From assembly GCF_003293675.1 (NCBI RefSeq), contig NZ_CP029984.1, positions 682,043-746,042 of the forward strand: a stretch of 64,000 nucleotides of DNA. Reading direction: 5' to 3'. A model generated the notes under the pieces. It made no database searches and was not told the origin of the DNA. It saw only the letters and a program-made list of their open reading frames with translations. Shown here in pieces: positions 27,880 to 38,286 of this stretch. Position 1 is the stretch's first letter. Every line of letters begins with the position of its first letter. This DNA is from Gardnerella leopoldii. GTDB taxonomy: Bacteria > Actinomycetota > Actinomycetes > Actinomycetales > Bifidobacteriaceae. Made by a program: the position numbers and the translations under genes.

Positions 27880-29247
27880 TTATTTGTTAGATTCATGAAG
27901 AATGGCACGGATTTGAGATAAACGTTGCGAAATCTCGTGCTCGTAGCCGCGATTCGACGGCTGATAGTATTCGCAACCAACTAGCTCATCTGGCATGTAC
28001 TGTTGGGATGCTACAGCACCCGGATAATCGTGAGCATACTTGTACCCGTCATGGTTTCCCCAACTTTTCATCAAAGCAGTTGGAGCGTTACGCAAATGAA
28101 GAGGAACTTGACCAATATTTCCAGCATCAACATCTTGCAAAGCCTGATTAATAGCATTGTAGCTTGCGTTTGATTTAGGAGCGGTTGCTACAGCAATCAC
28201 AGCTTCCGAAAGAATAATACGCGCTTCTGGCATGCCGATTAAAGCAACTGCTTGAGCTGCTGCAACAGTTACTTGCAAAATTTGCGGAGCTGCCATACCA
28301 ACTTCTTCGGCAGCAGCAATCATAATTCGCCTTGCAATAAAACGCGGGTCTTCACCAGCTCGAAGCATTCGCGCTAAATAATGCAAAGAAGCGTCAACAT
28401 CACTTCCGCGCATCGACTTAATAAAAGCAGAAATCACATCATAATGATCGTCGCCGTCTTTGTCGTAACGAACTGTAGTAGTATCCATTACGTTAGAAAC
28501 AATATCAGCAGTAATTACAGGCTTCTTTTTGCCATGCTGTAACGCAACATCTCCTGTTACTGCTCCTGCAGCCGCCTCTAAAATAGTGAGAGTTTTGCGA
28601 GCGTCTCCCCCGCTTAAGCGAATAATAGAATCTATTGCGTCATCGTCGATTTTAAGCTGATTATTAAGACCATTTTCGCTAGTTAGCGCACGTTCTATAA
28701 GAGTATGCAAATCTTCAACGCTAAGTGACTCAAGTTTAACAACTACTGATCTACTAAGTAGCGGCTTAATAATTGAAAAGCTTGGGTTTTCGGTAGTAGC
28801 TCCAATAAAAGTTACGTCGCGATTTTCAACGCTTGGAAGCAAAGCATCCTGCTGAGATTTAGAAAAACGGTGAACTTCGTCAATAAATAAAACTGTTTCT
28901 TGACCATTACTAACTAAACGCTCATGCGCGCGATCAAGTACCGCACGAACGTCTTTAACTCCAGAAGTTACAGCAGAAAGCTCTTCAAACACGCGACCAG
29001 ACTGACGAGCAACAATATAAGCGAGCGTAGTTTTGCCAACTCCCGGAGGACCAAACAACACAACAGAACTTGGAGCAGTAAGAGAACCTTTAGATTGCGG
29101 ATTTGCAAGCCTACGCAAAGGCGAACCTTCTTTTAGAGCATGCGACTGCCCTAGCACGTCTTCAATACTGCTCGGGCGCATACGCACTGCCAACGGACGA
29201 GTCACATCACTCGGCGCGCTACTTGCTGCAAATAAATCCTGCTCCAT
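27880..29247 (-). CDS. rarA: Replication-associated recombination protein A (RarA/MgsA)
   Basis: RarA is an AAA+ ATPase of the clamp-loader type that acts at stalled replication forks. The 455-residue protein has Walker A GPPGVGKTTLAY, Walker B LFIDEVHRFSKSQQDALL, sensor 1 IGATTENPSF and a C-terminal tetramerisation region with GNIGQVPLHLRNAPT and YKYAHDYPG. It starts with ATG at 29247, only about 12 bases after the expected transcription start. A LexA-type box lies immediately upstream, linking it to the SOS response. The next gene downstream, after 135 bases, is the PASTA gene. Confidence 0.93.
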   Translation of the reverse strand: MEQDLFAASSAPSDVTRPLAVRMRPSSIEDVLGQSHALKEGSPLRRLANPQSKGSLTAPSSVVLFGPPGVGKTTLAYIVARQSGRVFEELSAVTSGVKDVRAVLDRAHERLVSNGQETVLFIDEVHRFSKSQQDALLPSVENRDVTFIGATTENPSFSIIKPLLSRSVVVKLESLSVEDLHTLIERALTSENGLNNQLKIDDDAIDSIIRLSGGDARKTLTILEAAAGAVTGDVALQHGKKKPVITADIVSNVMDTTTVRYDKDGDDHYDVISAFIKSMRGSDVDASLHYLARMLRAGEDPRFIARRIMIAAAEEVGMAAPQILQVTVAAAQAVALIGMPEARIILSEAVIAVATAPKSNASYNAINQALQDVDAGNIGQVPLHLRNAPTALMKSWGNHDGYKYAHDYPGAVASQQYMPDELVGCEYYQPSNRGYEHEISQRLSQIRAILHESNK

Positions 29248-29265
29248 AAATACCAGCTTACACTA

Positions 29266-29284
29266 CATATAGAACAAACGTTCG
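29266..29284 (-). promoter_or_regulatory. LexA (SOS) box abutting the rarA -10
   Basis: The minus strand reads CGAACGTTTGTTC at 29284-29272, followed directly by TATATG (29271-29266). Box and -10 have the same contact as in the uvrA promoter. Confidence 0.75.
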
Positions 29285-29334
29285 ATTGCATTTTGCGTCT
29301 TGCATTTCGTATTCTGTTAACACATTTTTAAAAA

Positions 29335-31863
29335 TCACACGTGCGAAACTTGGTAATCGAAGAACACAACTTCACCTTCGTCTTGAGTTGTATCTAAATC
29401 GACAACGCCAGTAATAGCCCAATTGTGATCCCCGTCTGAATCGTCAATAATCTGCCGAACTTTCCACGAATGTTCACTTTTCTCAAGCGAATCATCCAAA
29501 ATAAACAAGTCGCCACTTCGAGCCTTAGCATCTATTCCAACATACTCGTGCTCATCGTAATAGTCGTCAAGCACATCATTCCACTCGTGAACGCCATAAC
29601 CCCAAGCTTTGTCAAGCTCTCCTAAAGTATCCGCATCTTCCAAATCCATAAGCTGCACGCGACGAAACATTGCGTTTCTAATCAACACAATAAGTCCACG
29701 ACGATCCTCAACTACAGACTCAGAAGTTGAAGGCGCAGCCGTAGTTACAGCGCTAGCTTCAGCATCCGATCCTCCAGCACTCTCCCACTCGTCAACAAGA
29801 CTTGAATCAATAGAGCGCACAACAAGACGAAGCCACGAAATAATATCACGCAATTCTTCGTTAAGCATGTCTTCTGGCACAGTGCGAGCAAGCGAACGGT
29901 AAGCGTCCGAAAGGTAACGAAGAAGCGTTCCCTCACTTCTAGCAATGCCATAACGAGAAATGTATCCAGTAAAATCAGAGGCGGTTTCAACCATGTCTCG
30001 AAGCACAGATTTAGGCTTAATCCAGTAGTCGTTCGCCCAGGGCACATCCTTGCGATATTGCGCAAAAGCAGGAGCTAGTAAGTCTTCAAGAGGCTTAGGA
30101 TAGCTAACTTCAGCTAAGCGTTCCATGCGCTCCTCATAGTCAATGCCATCGTCCTTCATACCAGCCATTGCAGCATCGCGTGCTTTGCGCTCTTGAGCAC
30201 GAAGAACAGGCTTAGGATCATCCAGAGTTGCTTCAACCATGGAAATTACGTCAAGTGCGTAGCTTTGAGACTCGGGATCTAACAATTCCAAAGCTGCGAG
30301 CAAGAACGGAGAAAGCGGCTGATCTAGAGCAAAACCTTCAGGCATTGCAACGTCAAGCTCATAATCGCAAGAACCGTCCGAAAGCTCTCTGCATTCAATA
30401 ACTTGAGTATCGAGCAAAGTCTGGAAAATATCGTCGCAACGCTCAAGTAATTTTTCTTTATCTTGCGGCTTTTGTGCGCTATCTTCAATAAGTTTTTCAA
30501 CTCGCGCTCTAGCATCCCCACCTTGCGTAACTTCGTTCAAAATCATTGAATGCGTTACAACCATGTGAGGATTCAAAGTTTCAGGAGCGCTTTCAATAAG
30601 CTTAGTAAACGTTGGCTCACCCCAAACAACAAAGCCTTCTGGAGCTTTCTTACGCTTAACTTTTTTAAGCTTTTTAGGATCATTTCCAGCTTTTGCAACA
30701 GCGCGCGCATTCTCAATCTCGAACTCTGGAGCCTCTGCAACTACTAAGCCCTCAGTATCGAATCCCATTCTGCCTGCACGTCCTGCAATTTGGTGAAACT
30801 CGCGAGCGCGAAGCTTTCTACTACGATTCCCATCAAATTTTGTAAGAGCTGTAAGCACAACCGAGTGAATTGGCACGTTAATGCCAACGCCGAGAGTGTC
30901 TGTGCCGCAAATAACTGGTAGAAGTCCAAGCTGAGCGAGCTGTTCGACAAGCCTACGGTAGCGCGGAAGCATACCAGCATGATGTACGCCTACACCAGTG
31001 CGCAGTAACCTTTGCAAAATTTTGCCGAAACCTGTAGTAAATTTAGTACCTTTAATGGCTTGAGCAATTTTGTCTCGCTGCTCTTTGCTTGAAACTCCAG
31101 TACTTGCGAGCGCTTGCGCTGTTTCAAGAGCTGCGTCTTGCGAAAAATGAACTACGTAAATTGGCGTTAAACCCTTGTTAAATAAGAGTTCTACAGTTGT
31201 TGCAAGCGGCTTATCTGTGTACTCGTATTCGAGCGGGATTGGTCTTGGAGCGTCTGCAATAATATCGACGTTTCTTTTTGTTGATTTTTCTAAGCGTTCC
31301 GCAATATCCGTTACGTCTCCAAGAGTTGCACTCATAAGTAAGAATTGCGTATTTGGAAGCGTAAGTAACGGAACTTGCCAAGCCCATCCGCGCTCTGGAT
31401 CACCACAGTAGTGGAATTCGTCCATTGCAACGCAATCGACTTCAGCGTTTGCGCCTTCACGCAGAGCTTGATTTGCTAAGATTTCTGCCGTGCAGCAGAT
31501 TATTGGAGCATCCGCATTAATATGCGAGTCGCCTGTAATCATACCAACGTTGTCACGCCCAAAAATAGCTACTAAATCGAAGAATTTTTCGGATACAAGA
31601 GCTTTAATTGGCGCAGTATAGTAGGAGCGTCTGCCGGTGGCGAGCGCCGCGAAATGCATACCGAGCGCGACAAGCGACTTTCCAGAACCTGTTGGAGTGT
31701 TTAAAATAACGTGGTCTCCTGCAAGCAAATCCATAACAGATTCTTCTTGATGCGGCCACAAATCTACATGTTTGTTATCTTTAACCCAATCAACAAATGC
31801 TTGAAAAATCTCATCTTCGCTAGCATGATGCAAATCGAAAGCTAACTCGCCCAAACCAGCCAT
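29335..31863 (-). CDS. Ski2-like DEAD/DEAH-box helicase with DUF3516-type C-terminus
   Basis: An 842-residue superfamily 2 helicase. Motif I is TPTGSGKSLVALG (about residues 57-69), motif II is DEFHYC, motif III is SATLGD, and motif VI lies in QIAGRAGRMGFD. The long C-terminal half (about 460-842), acidic in places, fits the DUF3516 region of actinobacterial helicases. It is probably an RNA or DNA unwinding enzyme of the cytoplasm; the substrate is unknown. An AGGAG site precedes the ATG at 31863. It follows cmk-der by 60 bases in the same direction. Confidence 0.88.
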   Translation of the reverse strand: MAGLGELAFDLHHASEDEIFQAFVDWVKDNKHVDLWPHQEESVMDLLAGDHVILNTPTGSGKSLVALGMHFAALATGRRSYYTAPIKALVSEKFFDLVAIFGRDNVGMITGDSHINADAPIICCTAEILANQALREGANAEVDCVAMDEFHYCGDPERGWAWQVPLLTLPNTQFLLMSATLGDVTDIAERLEKSTKRNVDIIADAPRPIPLEYEYTDKPLATTVELLFNKGLTPIYVVHFSQDAALETAQALASTGVSSKEQRDKIAQAIKGTKFTTGFGKILQRLLRTGVGVHHAGMLPRYRRLVEQLAQLGLLPVICGTDTLGVGINVPIHSVVLTALTKFDGNRSRKLRAREFHQIAGRAGRMGFDTEGLVVAEAPEFEIENARAVAKAGNDPKKLKKVKRKKAPEGFVVWGEPTFTKLIESAPETLNPHMVVTHSMILNEVTQGGDARARVEKLIEDSAQKPQDKEKLLERCDDIFQTLLDTQVIECRELSDGSCDYELDVAMPEGFALDQPLSPFLLAALELLDPESQSYALDVISMVEATLDDPKPVLRAQERKARDAAMAGMKDDGIDYEERMERLAEVSYPKPLEDLLAPAFAQYRKDVPWANDYWIKPKSVLRDMVETASDFTGYISRYGIARSEGTLLRYLSDAYRSLARTVPEDMLNEELRDIISWLRLVVRSIDSSLVDEWESAGGSDAEASAVTTAAPSTSESVVEDRRGLIVLIRNAMFRRVQLMDLEDADTLGELDKAWGYGVHEWNDVLDDYYDEHEYVGIDAKARSGDLFILDDSLEKSEHSWKVRQIIDDSDGDHNWAITGVVDLDTTQDEGEVVFFDYQVSHV

Positions 31864-31923
31864 ATACGCTCCTACTTTACTTAACCCTAACTTACTTTGA
31901 CTTAATCACGCTTTATTTGCGCT

Positions 31924-34128
31924 TTACTTGCGCTTCTTCTTATCTCGTACTTTTACAGAGATTTGAATAGGAGTTCCCTCGAATCCAAACTCTTCTCGAA
32001 GAGAACGCTCAATAAAGCGACGGTATCCGTGCTCTAAAAAGCCAGTTGTGAATATTACAAAACGCGGTGGGCGCGTAGAAGCTTGCGTAGCAAACAAGAT
32101 TCTCGCTTGCTTTCCGCCTCGCAAAGGATGCGGATGAGCAGACTGAATACGACCTAAGAAAGCATTAAGCTTGCCTGTAGGAATGCGCTTATCCCAGCTG
32201 TCTAAAGCTGTTCGCATAGCGCGCGCAAGACGATTCGTATGCCATCCTGTTTTTGCGGAAAGATTTACGCGCTCAGCCCAAGTTACGCGCTCAAACTCAG
32301 TTTTCCATAAGCGTTCCATGCGCTGTCTGGAAAATTCGTCCATCAAGTCCCATTTGTTAAACACAAGTACGATTGCTCGACCCGCGTCTACAGCCTGGCT
32401 CATAACTTTCAAATCCTGCTCTGCAATCGGCTGGGAAGAATCGAAAAGAATCAAAGCAAGTTCCGAGCGTTCAATCGCAGCTTGCGTACGAAGTGAAGAA
32501 TAGTATTCAGCACCCGTAAGCTTGTGCTGCCTGCGCTTAATACCAGCAGTGTCAATAAACAGCCAATCCTCGCCGTCAACTCGCACAACCTCATCAACAG
32601 GGTCACGAGTAGTTCCAGCCAAATCGTTTACAACAGATCGCTCTTCATGAGCTAAATGATTCAAAAGCGAAGACTTACCAACGTTTGGACGACCTACTAA
32701 AGCAACTCTGCGAAGTCCTTCTGGAGTTAAGAATCCTGAAGTTTTATTCGCTTTCTTCAAAGAATTGAGCGCTGCATCAAGCAAATCTCCAACGCCTCTG
32801 CCGTGCATTGCAGAAATTCCGTAAGGCTCACCCATTCCGAGCTTCCAAAACTCTGCAGTCAAATACTCGCTTCTAGCATCGTCAACCTTGTTAACTGCCA
32901 GAGTAATAGGCTTACCTGCAGCGCGAAGCATTGAAACAATACGCTCGTCTGTAGCTGTTAAACCAACTTGACCATCTACTAGGAAAATCACAGCATCGCT
33001 TAAACGCACTGCTACTTGCGCTTGTTGAGCAATAGAAGAATCAATACCTTCAACATCTGCTTCCCAGCCGCCAGTGTCAACAAGCTTGAAGTTGGTCCCA
33101 GCCCACTCAGCGTCGTAGCTTACGCGATCTCTCGTAACACCTGGAGTATCTTCTACAACAGCTACACGATGACCCAAAATACGATTTACAAGCGTTGATT
33201 TTCCAACGTTTGGTCGACCTATAATGGCGATTACTCCAACAGCTTTAGAGTCTTTTGCATCGCCTTGACTTACTTCGTCGCCTCGAAGAAGCGCACGATC
33301 TTCATCGTCAAGATCGTAGCCTTCAAGATTAGCAGCATAACGGTCATACTCATCCTGCTCAATTGCAGCGTCAACCATTTCAACAAGAGCATCGAGAGTC
33401 TGCTCAAAAGTCAAATCAGAATTATCGAGCGTTGTAACACCGTCTGCTGCTTGAAGAAAATGCGTAACTTTAGCATCTTTAGCATCACGAGCGCGAATAT
33501 CGTCTTCTTCAGATTCATTATTTTTAGATTCATTATTTTGCAAATTTTCTTGCGCAATATTCTGCTTGTTTCTGCGAGCTTGACGCACTTCTTCGCGTGC
33601 AGTAAGAAGCACTCGAACTTGAGCATTAGGAGCAACAACAGTAGTAATATCGCGTCCTTCTGCAACTATTCCCTCACCTTTAGAGAAAGAATCTTCATCT
33701 GACTCTGAAGCAATATACGCACGCTGAGCAGCAATAAGCATACGGCGAACTGCAGGAATCGAAGATACAGTAGACACATGCGAAGAAACTTCGCTGGAAC
33801 GCAATTCTTCGCTAATATCCTCACCTTCAACAGTCACTACAGGATTCTTAGGATCAACACTAAAGTCAGCGTCACTTTCAGTAAATAAGGCTCCAACAGC
33901 TTCAACAATTTGATTAAAACGTTCAGCATCCGCTGGATTTACAGGATTTCCTTCTTCATCCAATTCAAGTTGCGTGCTTAAATCAATACCTTGCTTCAAG
34001 CACCACCAAGCAGCAGCTCTATACATTGCACCCGTATCTAAATACGCAAAACCATAGTATTGCGCTAAAGCACGAGAAGTAGAAGACTTACCTACTCCTG
34101 CTGGTCCATCAATTGCTACACAAATCAC
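31924..34128 (-). CDS. Fused cytidylate kinase / GTPase Der
   Basis: A 734-residue fusion of two enzymes that are separate in most bacteria. Residues 1 to about 265 are CMP kinase: [26 protein letters not shown] and the core [12 protein letters not shown]. Residues about 290-734 are Der, a double GTPase for 50S assembly, with [12 protein letters not shown] and [17 protein letters not shown] and DTAGI, NKVD and NKWD, and a KH-like end. The Cmk part has an Asn/Glu/Ser-rich insert with a near-repeat [10 protein letters not shown] (33515-33545). This fusion is known in bifidobacteria. It overlaps the pseudouridine synthase stop by four bases (ATGA), so the two are translationally coupled. Confidence 0.95.
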   Translation of the reverse strand: MICVAIDGPAGVGKSSTSRALAQYYGFAYLDTGAMYRAAAWWCLKQGIDLSTQLELDEEGNPVNPADAERFNQIVEAVGALFTESDADFSVDPKNPVVTVEGEDISEELRSSEVSSHVSTVSSIPAVRRMLIAAQRAYIASESDEDSFSKGEGIVAEGRDITTVVAPNAQVRVLLTAREEVRQARRNKQNIAQENLQNNESKNNESEEDDIRARDAKDAKVTHFLQAADGVTTLDNSDLTFEQTLDALVEMVDAAIEQDEYDRYAANLEGYDLDDEDRALLRGDEVSQGDAKDSKAVGVIAIIGRPNVGKSTLVNRILGHRVAVVEDTPGVTRDRVSYDAEWAGTNFKLVDTGGWEADVEGIDSSIAQQAQVAVRLSDAVIFLVDGQVGLTATDERIVSMLRAAGKPITLAVNKVDDARSEYLTAEFWKLGMGEPYGISAMHGRGVGDLLDAALNSLKKANKTSGFLTPEGLRRVALVGRPNVGKSSLLNHLAHEERSVVNDLAGTTRDPVDEVVRVDGEDWLFIDTAGIKRRQHKLTGAEYYSSLRTQAAIERSELALILFDSSQPIAEQDLKVMSQAVDAGRAIVLVFNKWDLMDEFSRQRMERLWKTEFERVTWAERVNLSAKTGWHTNRLARAMRTALDSWDKRIPTGKLNAFLGRIQSAHPHPLRGGKQARILFATQASTRPPRFVIFTTGFLEHGYRRFIERSLREEFGFEGTPIQISVKVRDKKKRK

Positions 34129-34898
34129 AGGCCAACCTCCTTAGAAAGCGAGCGCACTTCTGTTTGAGAAAGCACGCGATACGATCCAGCTTTTAAGTCA
34201 CCCAATTTAATAGGGCCAATTTGCGTACGAACAAGACGCTTTACAGGGTATCCTACGGCTCCAAAAATCCTGCGAACAATACGATTTTTGCCAGAATGCA
34301 ACACAACTTTTACCATGGTTGTGTCGTGATTCTGATCGATTATTGCGCAACGGTCGAGCTTAATCCAACCATCTTCAAGATTTACGCCTTGCGAAACCAA
34401 GCGGCGGCAAACCATACCGTTGATTTTGCCTTCAACAGTTGCAATATAAGTTTTCTCAACCTCATACTTTGGGTGCATTACGTGCTGGCTTAGCTCGCCA
34501 TCGTTGGTCATTAAAATAAGACCTTCAGAATCGTAATCCAAGCGTCCCATGTGGAAAATTCGCTCGTACTTGTCTCCAACAATATCTCTTAAAGTAAAGC
34601 GACCTTTTGGATCGTCCATTGCGCTAAGAACTCGCTTAGGCTTATGCAATGCGAGCGTTACTAGCTTTGTGTTGAACTTTACGCGAGATCCATCAACGCG
34701 CACTTTTTGACGTTTTGGATCTACTCGAGTACCAAGTGTTGTAACCAATTCGTCGTCTACTTCAACACGCCCGTCAAGAATAATCTCTTCACACTTGCGT
34801 CTTGAACCAAATCCCGCTTCAGCAAGCAGCTTCTGCAGTCGAATGGCGTTGTTGTCATCTGAATGCGCCTGATTGGCGCGGGAATATGCGTTTGGCAT
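34125..34898 (-). CDS. rRNA pseudouridine synthase, RsuA/RluB/E/F family
   Basis: A 257-residue enzyme that isomerises uridine to pseudouridine in rRNA. The N-terminal S4 RNA-binding domain reads [19 protein letters not shown]. The catalytic motif [10 protein letters not shown] carries the Asp nucleophile, followed by LMTNDGEL and YEVEKTY. The target base (23S, as RluB, is most usual in this family) is inferred. The start at 34898 has GGGAG six bases upstream; codons further upstream extend the frame but lack any site. It is the first gene of the rluB-cmk-der-helicase run. Confidence 0.92.
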   Translation of the reverse strand: MPNAYSRANQAHSDDNNAIRLQKLLAEAGFGSRRKCEEIILDGRVEVDDELVTTLGTRVDPKRQKVRVDGSRVKFNTKLVTLALHKPKRVLSAMDDPKGRFTLRDIVGDKYERIFHMGRLDYDSEGLILMTNDGELSQHVMHPKYEVEKTYIATVEGKINGMVCRRLVSQGVNLEDGWIKLDRCAIIDQNHDTTMVKVVLHSGKNRIVRRIFGAVGYPVKRLVRTQIGPIKLGDLKAGSYRVLSQTEVRSLSKEVGL

Positions 34899-35143
34899 CG
34901 TTCTCCCAACGTGACCTAAAGAATTACATACATACTTGCGCCAGAATTTACTTAAGAATACGCAATATAAGCAATTCATTACTCATTAACTTACTAATTT
35001 CTGTGGCAATTTATTAAATTTGCAATAAATCAAAAACACCACGTCTTCCTATGTTACCGTATGGCATAGCCGTGATAGTATAGCCTAGGTTTCATTGTGT
35101 TGCAATCATTAACAAAGCGGCACAACTAAAATTAAGGAAAGTT

Positions 35144-36115
35144 ATGATTAAAACTACAGATACACCGTGCAGCACAACTAAAACTGCTGCGCCACTTATT
35201 GTTCGTATTGGTACTGAATTTATTGCTACAGCTTTAGCGATGTTCGTTGTTTACACTTTTTATTCTCTTACTACCGTAATGTATGGAATCAACGTTTTAA
35301 TGATTGCCGCAGGCACTGGTATCGCTTATGCTGCAGCGACATATATTGCATCTAAAGTTTCTGGAGGCCACCTTAACCCTGCAGTGACAGTTGCTTCGAT
35401 GCTTACTGGACGCACTTCATACACTGCAGGATTATGCTACATTGTTGCCCAAGTTCTTGGTGCTATTGCAGCTGCAGGATTGTTTATTCTTATTATTCCT
35501 CAGCAGGATTCAAGCATTGATCCGTCACAAGTTGGTCAAGGCTCAGGTTTTGACAAAAAGTATTGGTTTGTTTCAATAGTAAACGGATTCGAAAAGGCAT
35601 CCCTTTCTGCACGTCAACTAAAAGAAATAAACTTGTCTTTCGGAATAGTATCTGCGTTATTAGTTGAAGTTATTGCTGTTATTTTGATTGTTGCCACTGC
35701 ATTGCGCAGCACAGACCATGAAGGTAATACTAAATGCGGTTATGCAACACACATCGGTATTGCATACGCAGCTGGCGCTTTCATTACGTATCAAATTACA
35801 GGAGCTGGTTTGAATCCTGCTCGTTCTACCGGCATCGCATTATTCGCAAACTCTCATGATTTGGAAGTTAAACCACTAAGTCAATTGTGGGTATTCTGGA
35901 TTGCTCCAATTTTTGCTGCAGCGCTTGTTAGCCTAGTTTTGCTATTAACAAAGCTTCTTTCAAACTCAGCACAAAAACTTGCTGTATCAAATGAAACAAA
36001 TCCTGCACCAATACAAAATTTTGCAGACACAAAGGCAGATGCTCCTGCAGCGCCAGATATGAGCTATGAGTACGTTCAAAACGTATCTGACAATAACGTT
36101 GCGAACAATCTTTAA
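35144..36115 (+). CDS. MIP-family channel (aquaporin or aquaglyceroporin)
   Basis: A 323-residue channel with six hydrophobic helices and the two hallmark half-helix motifs GGHLNPAVTV (about residues 75-84) and GAGLNPARSTG (about 227-237). Between them is a longer-than-usual loop (about 120-165). The last 60 residues are polar, Ala/Asn-rich and probably cytoplasmic. Selectivity for water or glycerol cannot be assigned safely. AAGGAAAG precedes the ATG. It is divergent from the pseudouridine synthase and converges with the DUF3017 gene, leaving eight bases between stops. Confidence 0.9.
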   Translation: MIKTTDTPCSTTKTAAPLIVRIGTEFIATALAMFVVYTFYSLTTVMYGINVLMIAAGTGIAYAAATYIASKVSGGHLNPAVTVASMLTGRTSYTAGLCYIVAQVLGAIAAAGLFILIIPQQDSSIDPSQVGQGSGFDKKYWFVSIVNGFEKASLSARQLKEINLSFGIVSALLVEVIAVILIVATALRSTDHEGNTKCGYATHIGIAYAAGAFITYQITGAGLNPARSTGIALFANSHDLEVKPLSQLWVFWIAPIFAAALVSLVLLLTKLLSNSAQKLAVSNETNPAPIQNFADTKADAPAAPDMSYEYVQNVSDNNVANNL

Positions 36116-36123
36116 AAATAAAG

Positions 36124-36441
36124 TTATAGCAAAAATATAATTGAAGCGTATGTTATAAGCAAACCTATGCCGAGCGTAATACTTATGAAAGAATCAAAGC
36201 CAACTGAGCGAACTTTCCAAGGGCTACGCTGACGCATAATTAAGCGCATAACTCCTAGAAGTACAGCCGTCACAGAAATAACAACTGTGGCGGCTTTTAC
36301 ATATCCTATAAATGCCAATAATGCGCAAAGTGCAATAATAATTGCTACAATCCATTCAGCATAAGGCTTACCCTCACGTTTTTCCGACACGTACGGATGC
36401 TCCGTTTTAGCACTTCTAGTCTGATGCTCACTATCTGTCAT
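36124..36441 (-). CDS. Small membrane protein, DUF3017 family
   Basis: A 105-residue protein with a polar N-terminus (about 1-28) and three hydrophobic helices (near 30-48, 50-66 and 83-103). An Arg-rich turn (MRQRSPWKVRSVGFDS) lies before the last one. This pattern fits the actinobacterial DUF3017 family, which is often found beside purH or folD, as here. The function is unknown. The start at 36441 is the ATG just before the polar region; upstream codons overlap the purH terminator. Confidence 0.75.
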   Translation of the reverse strand: MTDSEHQTRSAKTEHPYVSEKREGKPYAEWIVAIIIALCALLAFIGYVKAATVVISVTAVLLGVMRLIMRQRSPWKVRSVGFDSFISITLGIGLLITYASIIFLL

Positions 36442-36496
36442 ACTTGTATCATACCTGCTCCGCGATAAGAAAACATAAGTTGTTTTAGGCACTAAC

Positions 36497-36534
36497 ACAA
36501 AGATGCAGCGCTTGAAGTACACAAGCGCTGCATC
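36497..36534 (-). terminator. Strong hairpin after purH
   Basis: GATGCAGCGCTTG and CAAGCGCTGCATC make a perfect 13-bp stem with a 7-base loop (36502-36534). On the minus strand TTTGTGTT follows. It lies between purH and the DUF3017 gene and would reduce or stop read-through. Confidence 0.75.
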
Positions 36535-36582
36535 CATAATATTGATTAATTTATTTGTCTATGAATCTTAGTTAAAGCAATT

Positions 36583-38253
36583 TTAGTGGAAGAAGTGACG
36601 AGTACCGGTAGTGTACATCGTTACACCAGCTTTGCGCGCAGCTTCGAACACTTCTTCGTCGCGAATAGAGCCACCAGGTTGCACGATTGCGCGAACGCCA
36701 GCTTCAATAAGAATCTGCGGACCGTCAGCGAATGGGAAGAAAGCATCCGAAGCCGCAACAGCTCCGCGAGCACGTTCAGCACCATCAGCCAAAGTATTCG
36801 CACGTTCAACAGCCAAATGGCACGAATCCACGCGATTAACCTGCCCCATACCAATGCCAACAGTAGCATTATCATGCGCGAGTAGAATTGCGTTAGACTT
36901 TACACAACGAAGCGCACGCCAGGCAAATTGCAAATCACGCAAAGTGTCAGCATCAGCAGGATCTCCAGAAACAAGCGTCCAGTTTTCAGGATTATCACCA
37001 AAAGCATCAATCTTATCTGCAGACTGAACTAAAGCACCACCGTCAATAGGATGAACTTGCAAATCTAAGACTGGCGGAGTTGCAACCTTCAAAATGCGAA
37101 GATTCTTTTTCTTAGTGCGAAGCAATTCCAAAGCTTCAGGCTCATAGTCTGGAGCCACAATAACCTCTGTGAAAATTGGGCGCACACTTTCTGCCATTTC
37201 CAAAGTCACAGTAGTGTTTGCAGCAATCACACCACCGTAAGCACTTACAGGATCGCAAGCATGAGCTTTTTTGTGCGCTTCTACTGCAGTCGTGCCTATT
37301 GCCAAGCCGCAAGGATTATTATGCTTGCAAACAGCAACCGCAATTTGTGGAGCAAAATCCCAAACTGCACGCCAAGCAGCATCCGCATCCACATAATTGT
37401 TGTAGCTCATAGGTTTTCCGCCAAGAAGCTCAGCCTGAGCCAAACCACCCTTATGCAAAGGATCTAAATACAATCCTGCTTGCTGATGGGGATTCTCACC
37501 ATATCGAAGCGTATGCTCTAAACTCCAAGTGCGCGTGTAGTTTGCAGGAAGCTTCACAGCTTCAGCATTTTGATTATCTTCTTCATCATTTGTGTTCAAA
37601 CTTTCAGGCTTCTGCCATGCTTTACTTGTCCACTCAGATATAGAAGCATCGTAAGCTGCTGTATGAGCAAATGCTTTACCAGCCAAATATTCGCGCTCTT
37701 GCAAATTAAAGCCTTCACCTGAAACGATTCTATTAGCTAAAAGCTGGTAATCTGCAGGATCTGTAATAACAGCAACAGACTTATGATTCTTTGCTGCAGC
37801 ACGAATCATAGAAGGTCCACCAATATCAATTTTCTCAATAATTGCGTCACTATCAGCACCGCTCATTACAGTGTCTACGAATGGATACAAATTAACTACT
37901 ACAGCATCAAACGGCTTTATGTTTAACTTTTCAAGTTGCTTTACATGATCAGCATTACTCATATCTGCAAGAATTCCAGCGTGAATATGCGGATCTAAAG
38001 TCTTCACTCTTCCATCAAGACTTTCTGGGAAACCAGTAACGTCAGAAACTTCAGTAACATGAACGCCAAGTTCAGCCAATTTAGCAGCAGTAGAGCCGGT
38101 TGAAACTACTTCAGTATCAGCCTTTCTAAATGCTTCAGCTAATATTTCAAGTCCCTCTTTATGAAAAACTGAAACAAGAACTCTACGAATTTGCTTTTCA
38201 CCTGTGGTTATCAGCACATTTGCGTTTGATTCTTTGCTCTGTGTCTGTTGCAC
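36583..38253 (-). CDS. purH: Bifunctional AICAR transformylase / IMP cyclohydrolase
   Basis: PurH carries out the last two steps of IMP synthesis. The N-terminal MGS-like cyclohydrolase region has [14 protein letters not shown] and [13 protein letters not shown]. The transformylase region has [25 protein letters not shown] with the catalytic Lys-His, and the ending [14 protein letters not shown] with GTRHFFH. At 556 residues it is slightly long because of a 20-residue polar N-terminus and an Asn/Asp/Glu insert near residue 220. GGAAGGAAGG lies before the GTG at 38253, which is preferred over TTG at 38271. Confidence 0.95.
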   Translation of the reverse strand: MQQTQSKESNANVLITTGEKQIRRVLVSVFHKEGLEILAEAFRKADTEVVSTGSTAAKLAELGVHVTEVSDVTGFPESLDGRVKTLDPHIHAGILADMSNADHVKQLEKLNIKPFDAVVVNLYPFVDTVMSGADSDAIIEKIDIGGPSMIRAAAKNHKSVAVITDPADYQLLANRIVSGEGFNLQEREYLAGKAFAHTAAYDASISEWTSKAWQKPESLNTNDEEDNQNAEAVKLPANYTRTWSLEHTLRYGENPHQQAGLYLDPLHKGGLAQAELLGGKPMSYNNYVDADAAWRAVWDFAPQIAVAVCKHNNPCGLAIGTTAVEAHKKAHACDPVSAYGGVIAANTTVTLEMAESVRPIFTEVIVAPDYEPEALELLRTKKKNLRILKVATPPVLDLQVHPIDGGALVQSADKIDAFGDNPENWTLVSGDPADADTLRDLQFAWRALRCVKSNAILLAHDNATVGIGMGQVNRVDSCHLAVERANTLADGAERARGAVAASDAFFPFADGPQILIEAGVRAIVQPGGSIRDEEVFEAARKAGVTMYTTGTRHFFH

Positions 38254-38286
38254 GGCGGCCTTCCTTCCCAAAATAGTAGTGAGGAA

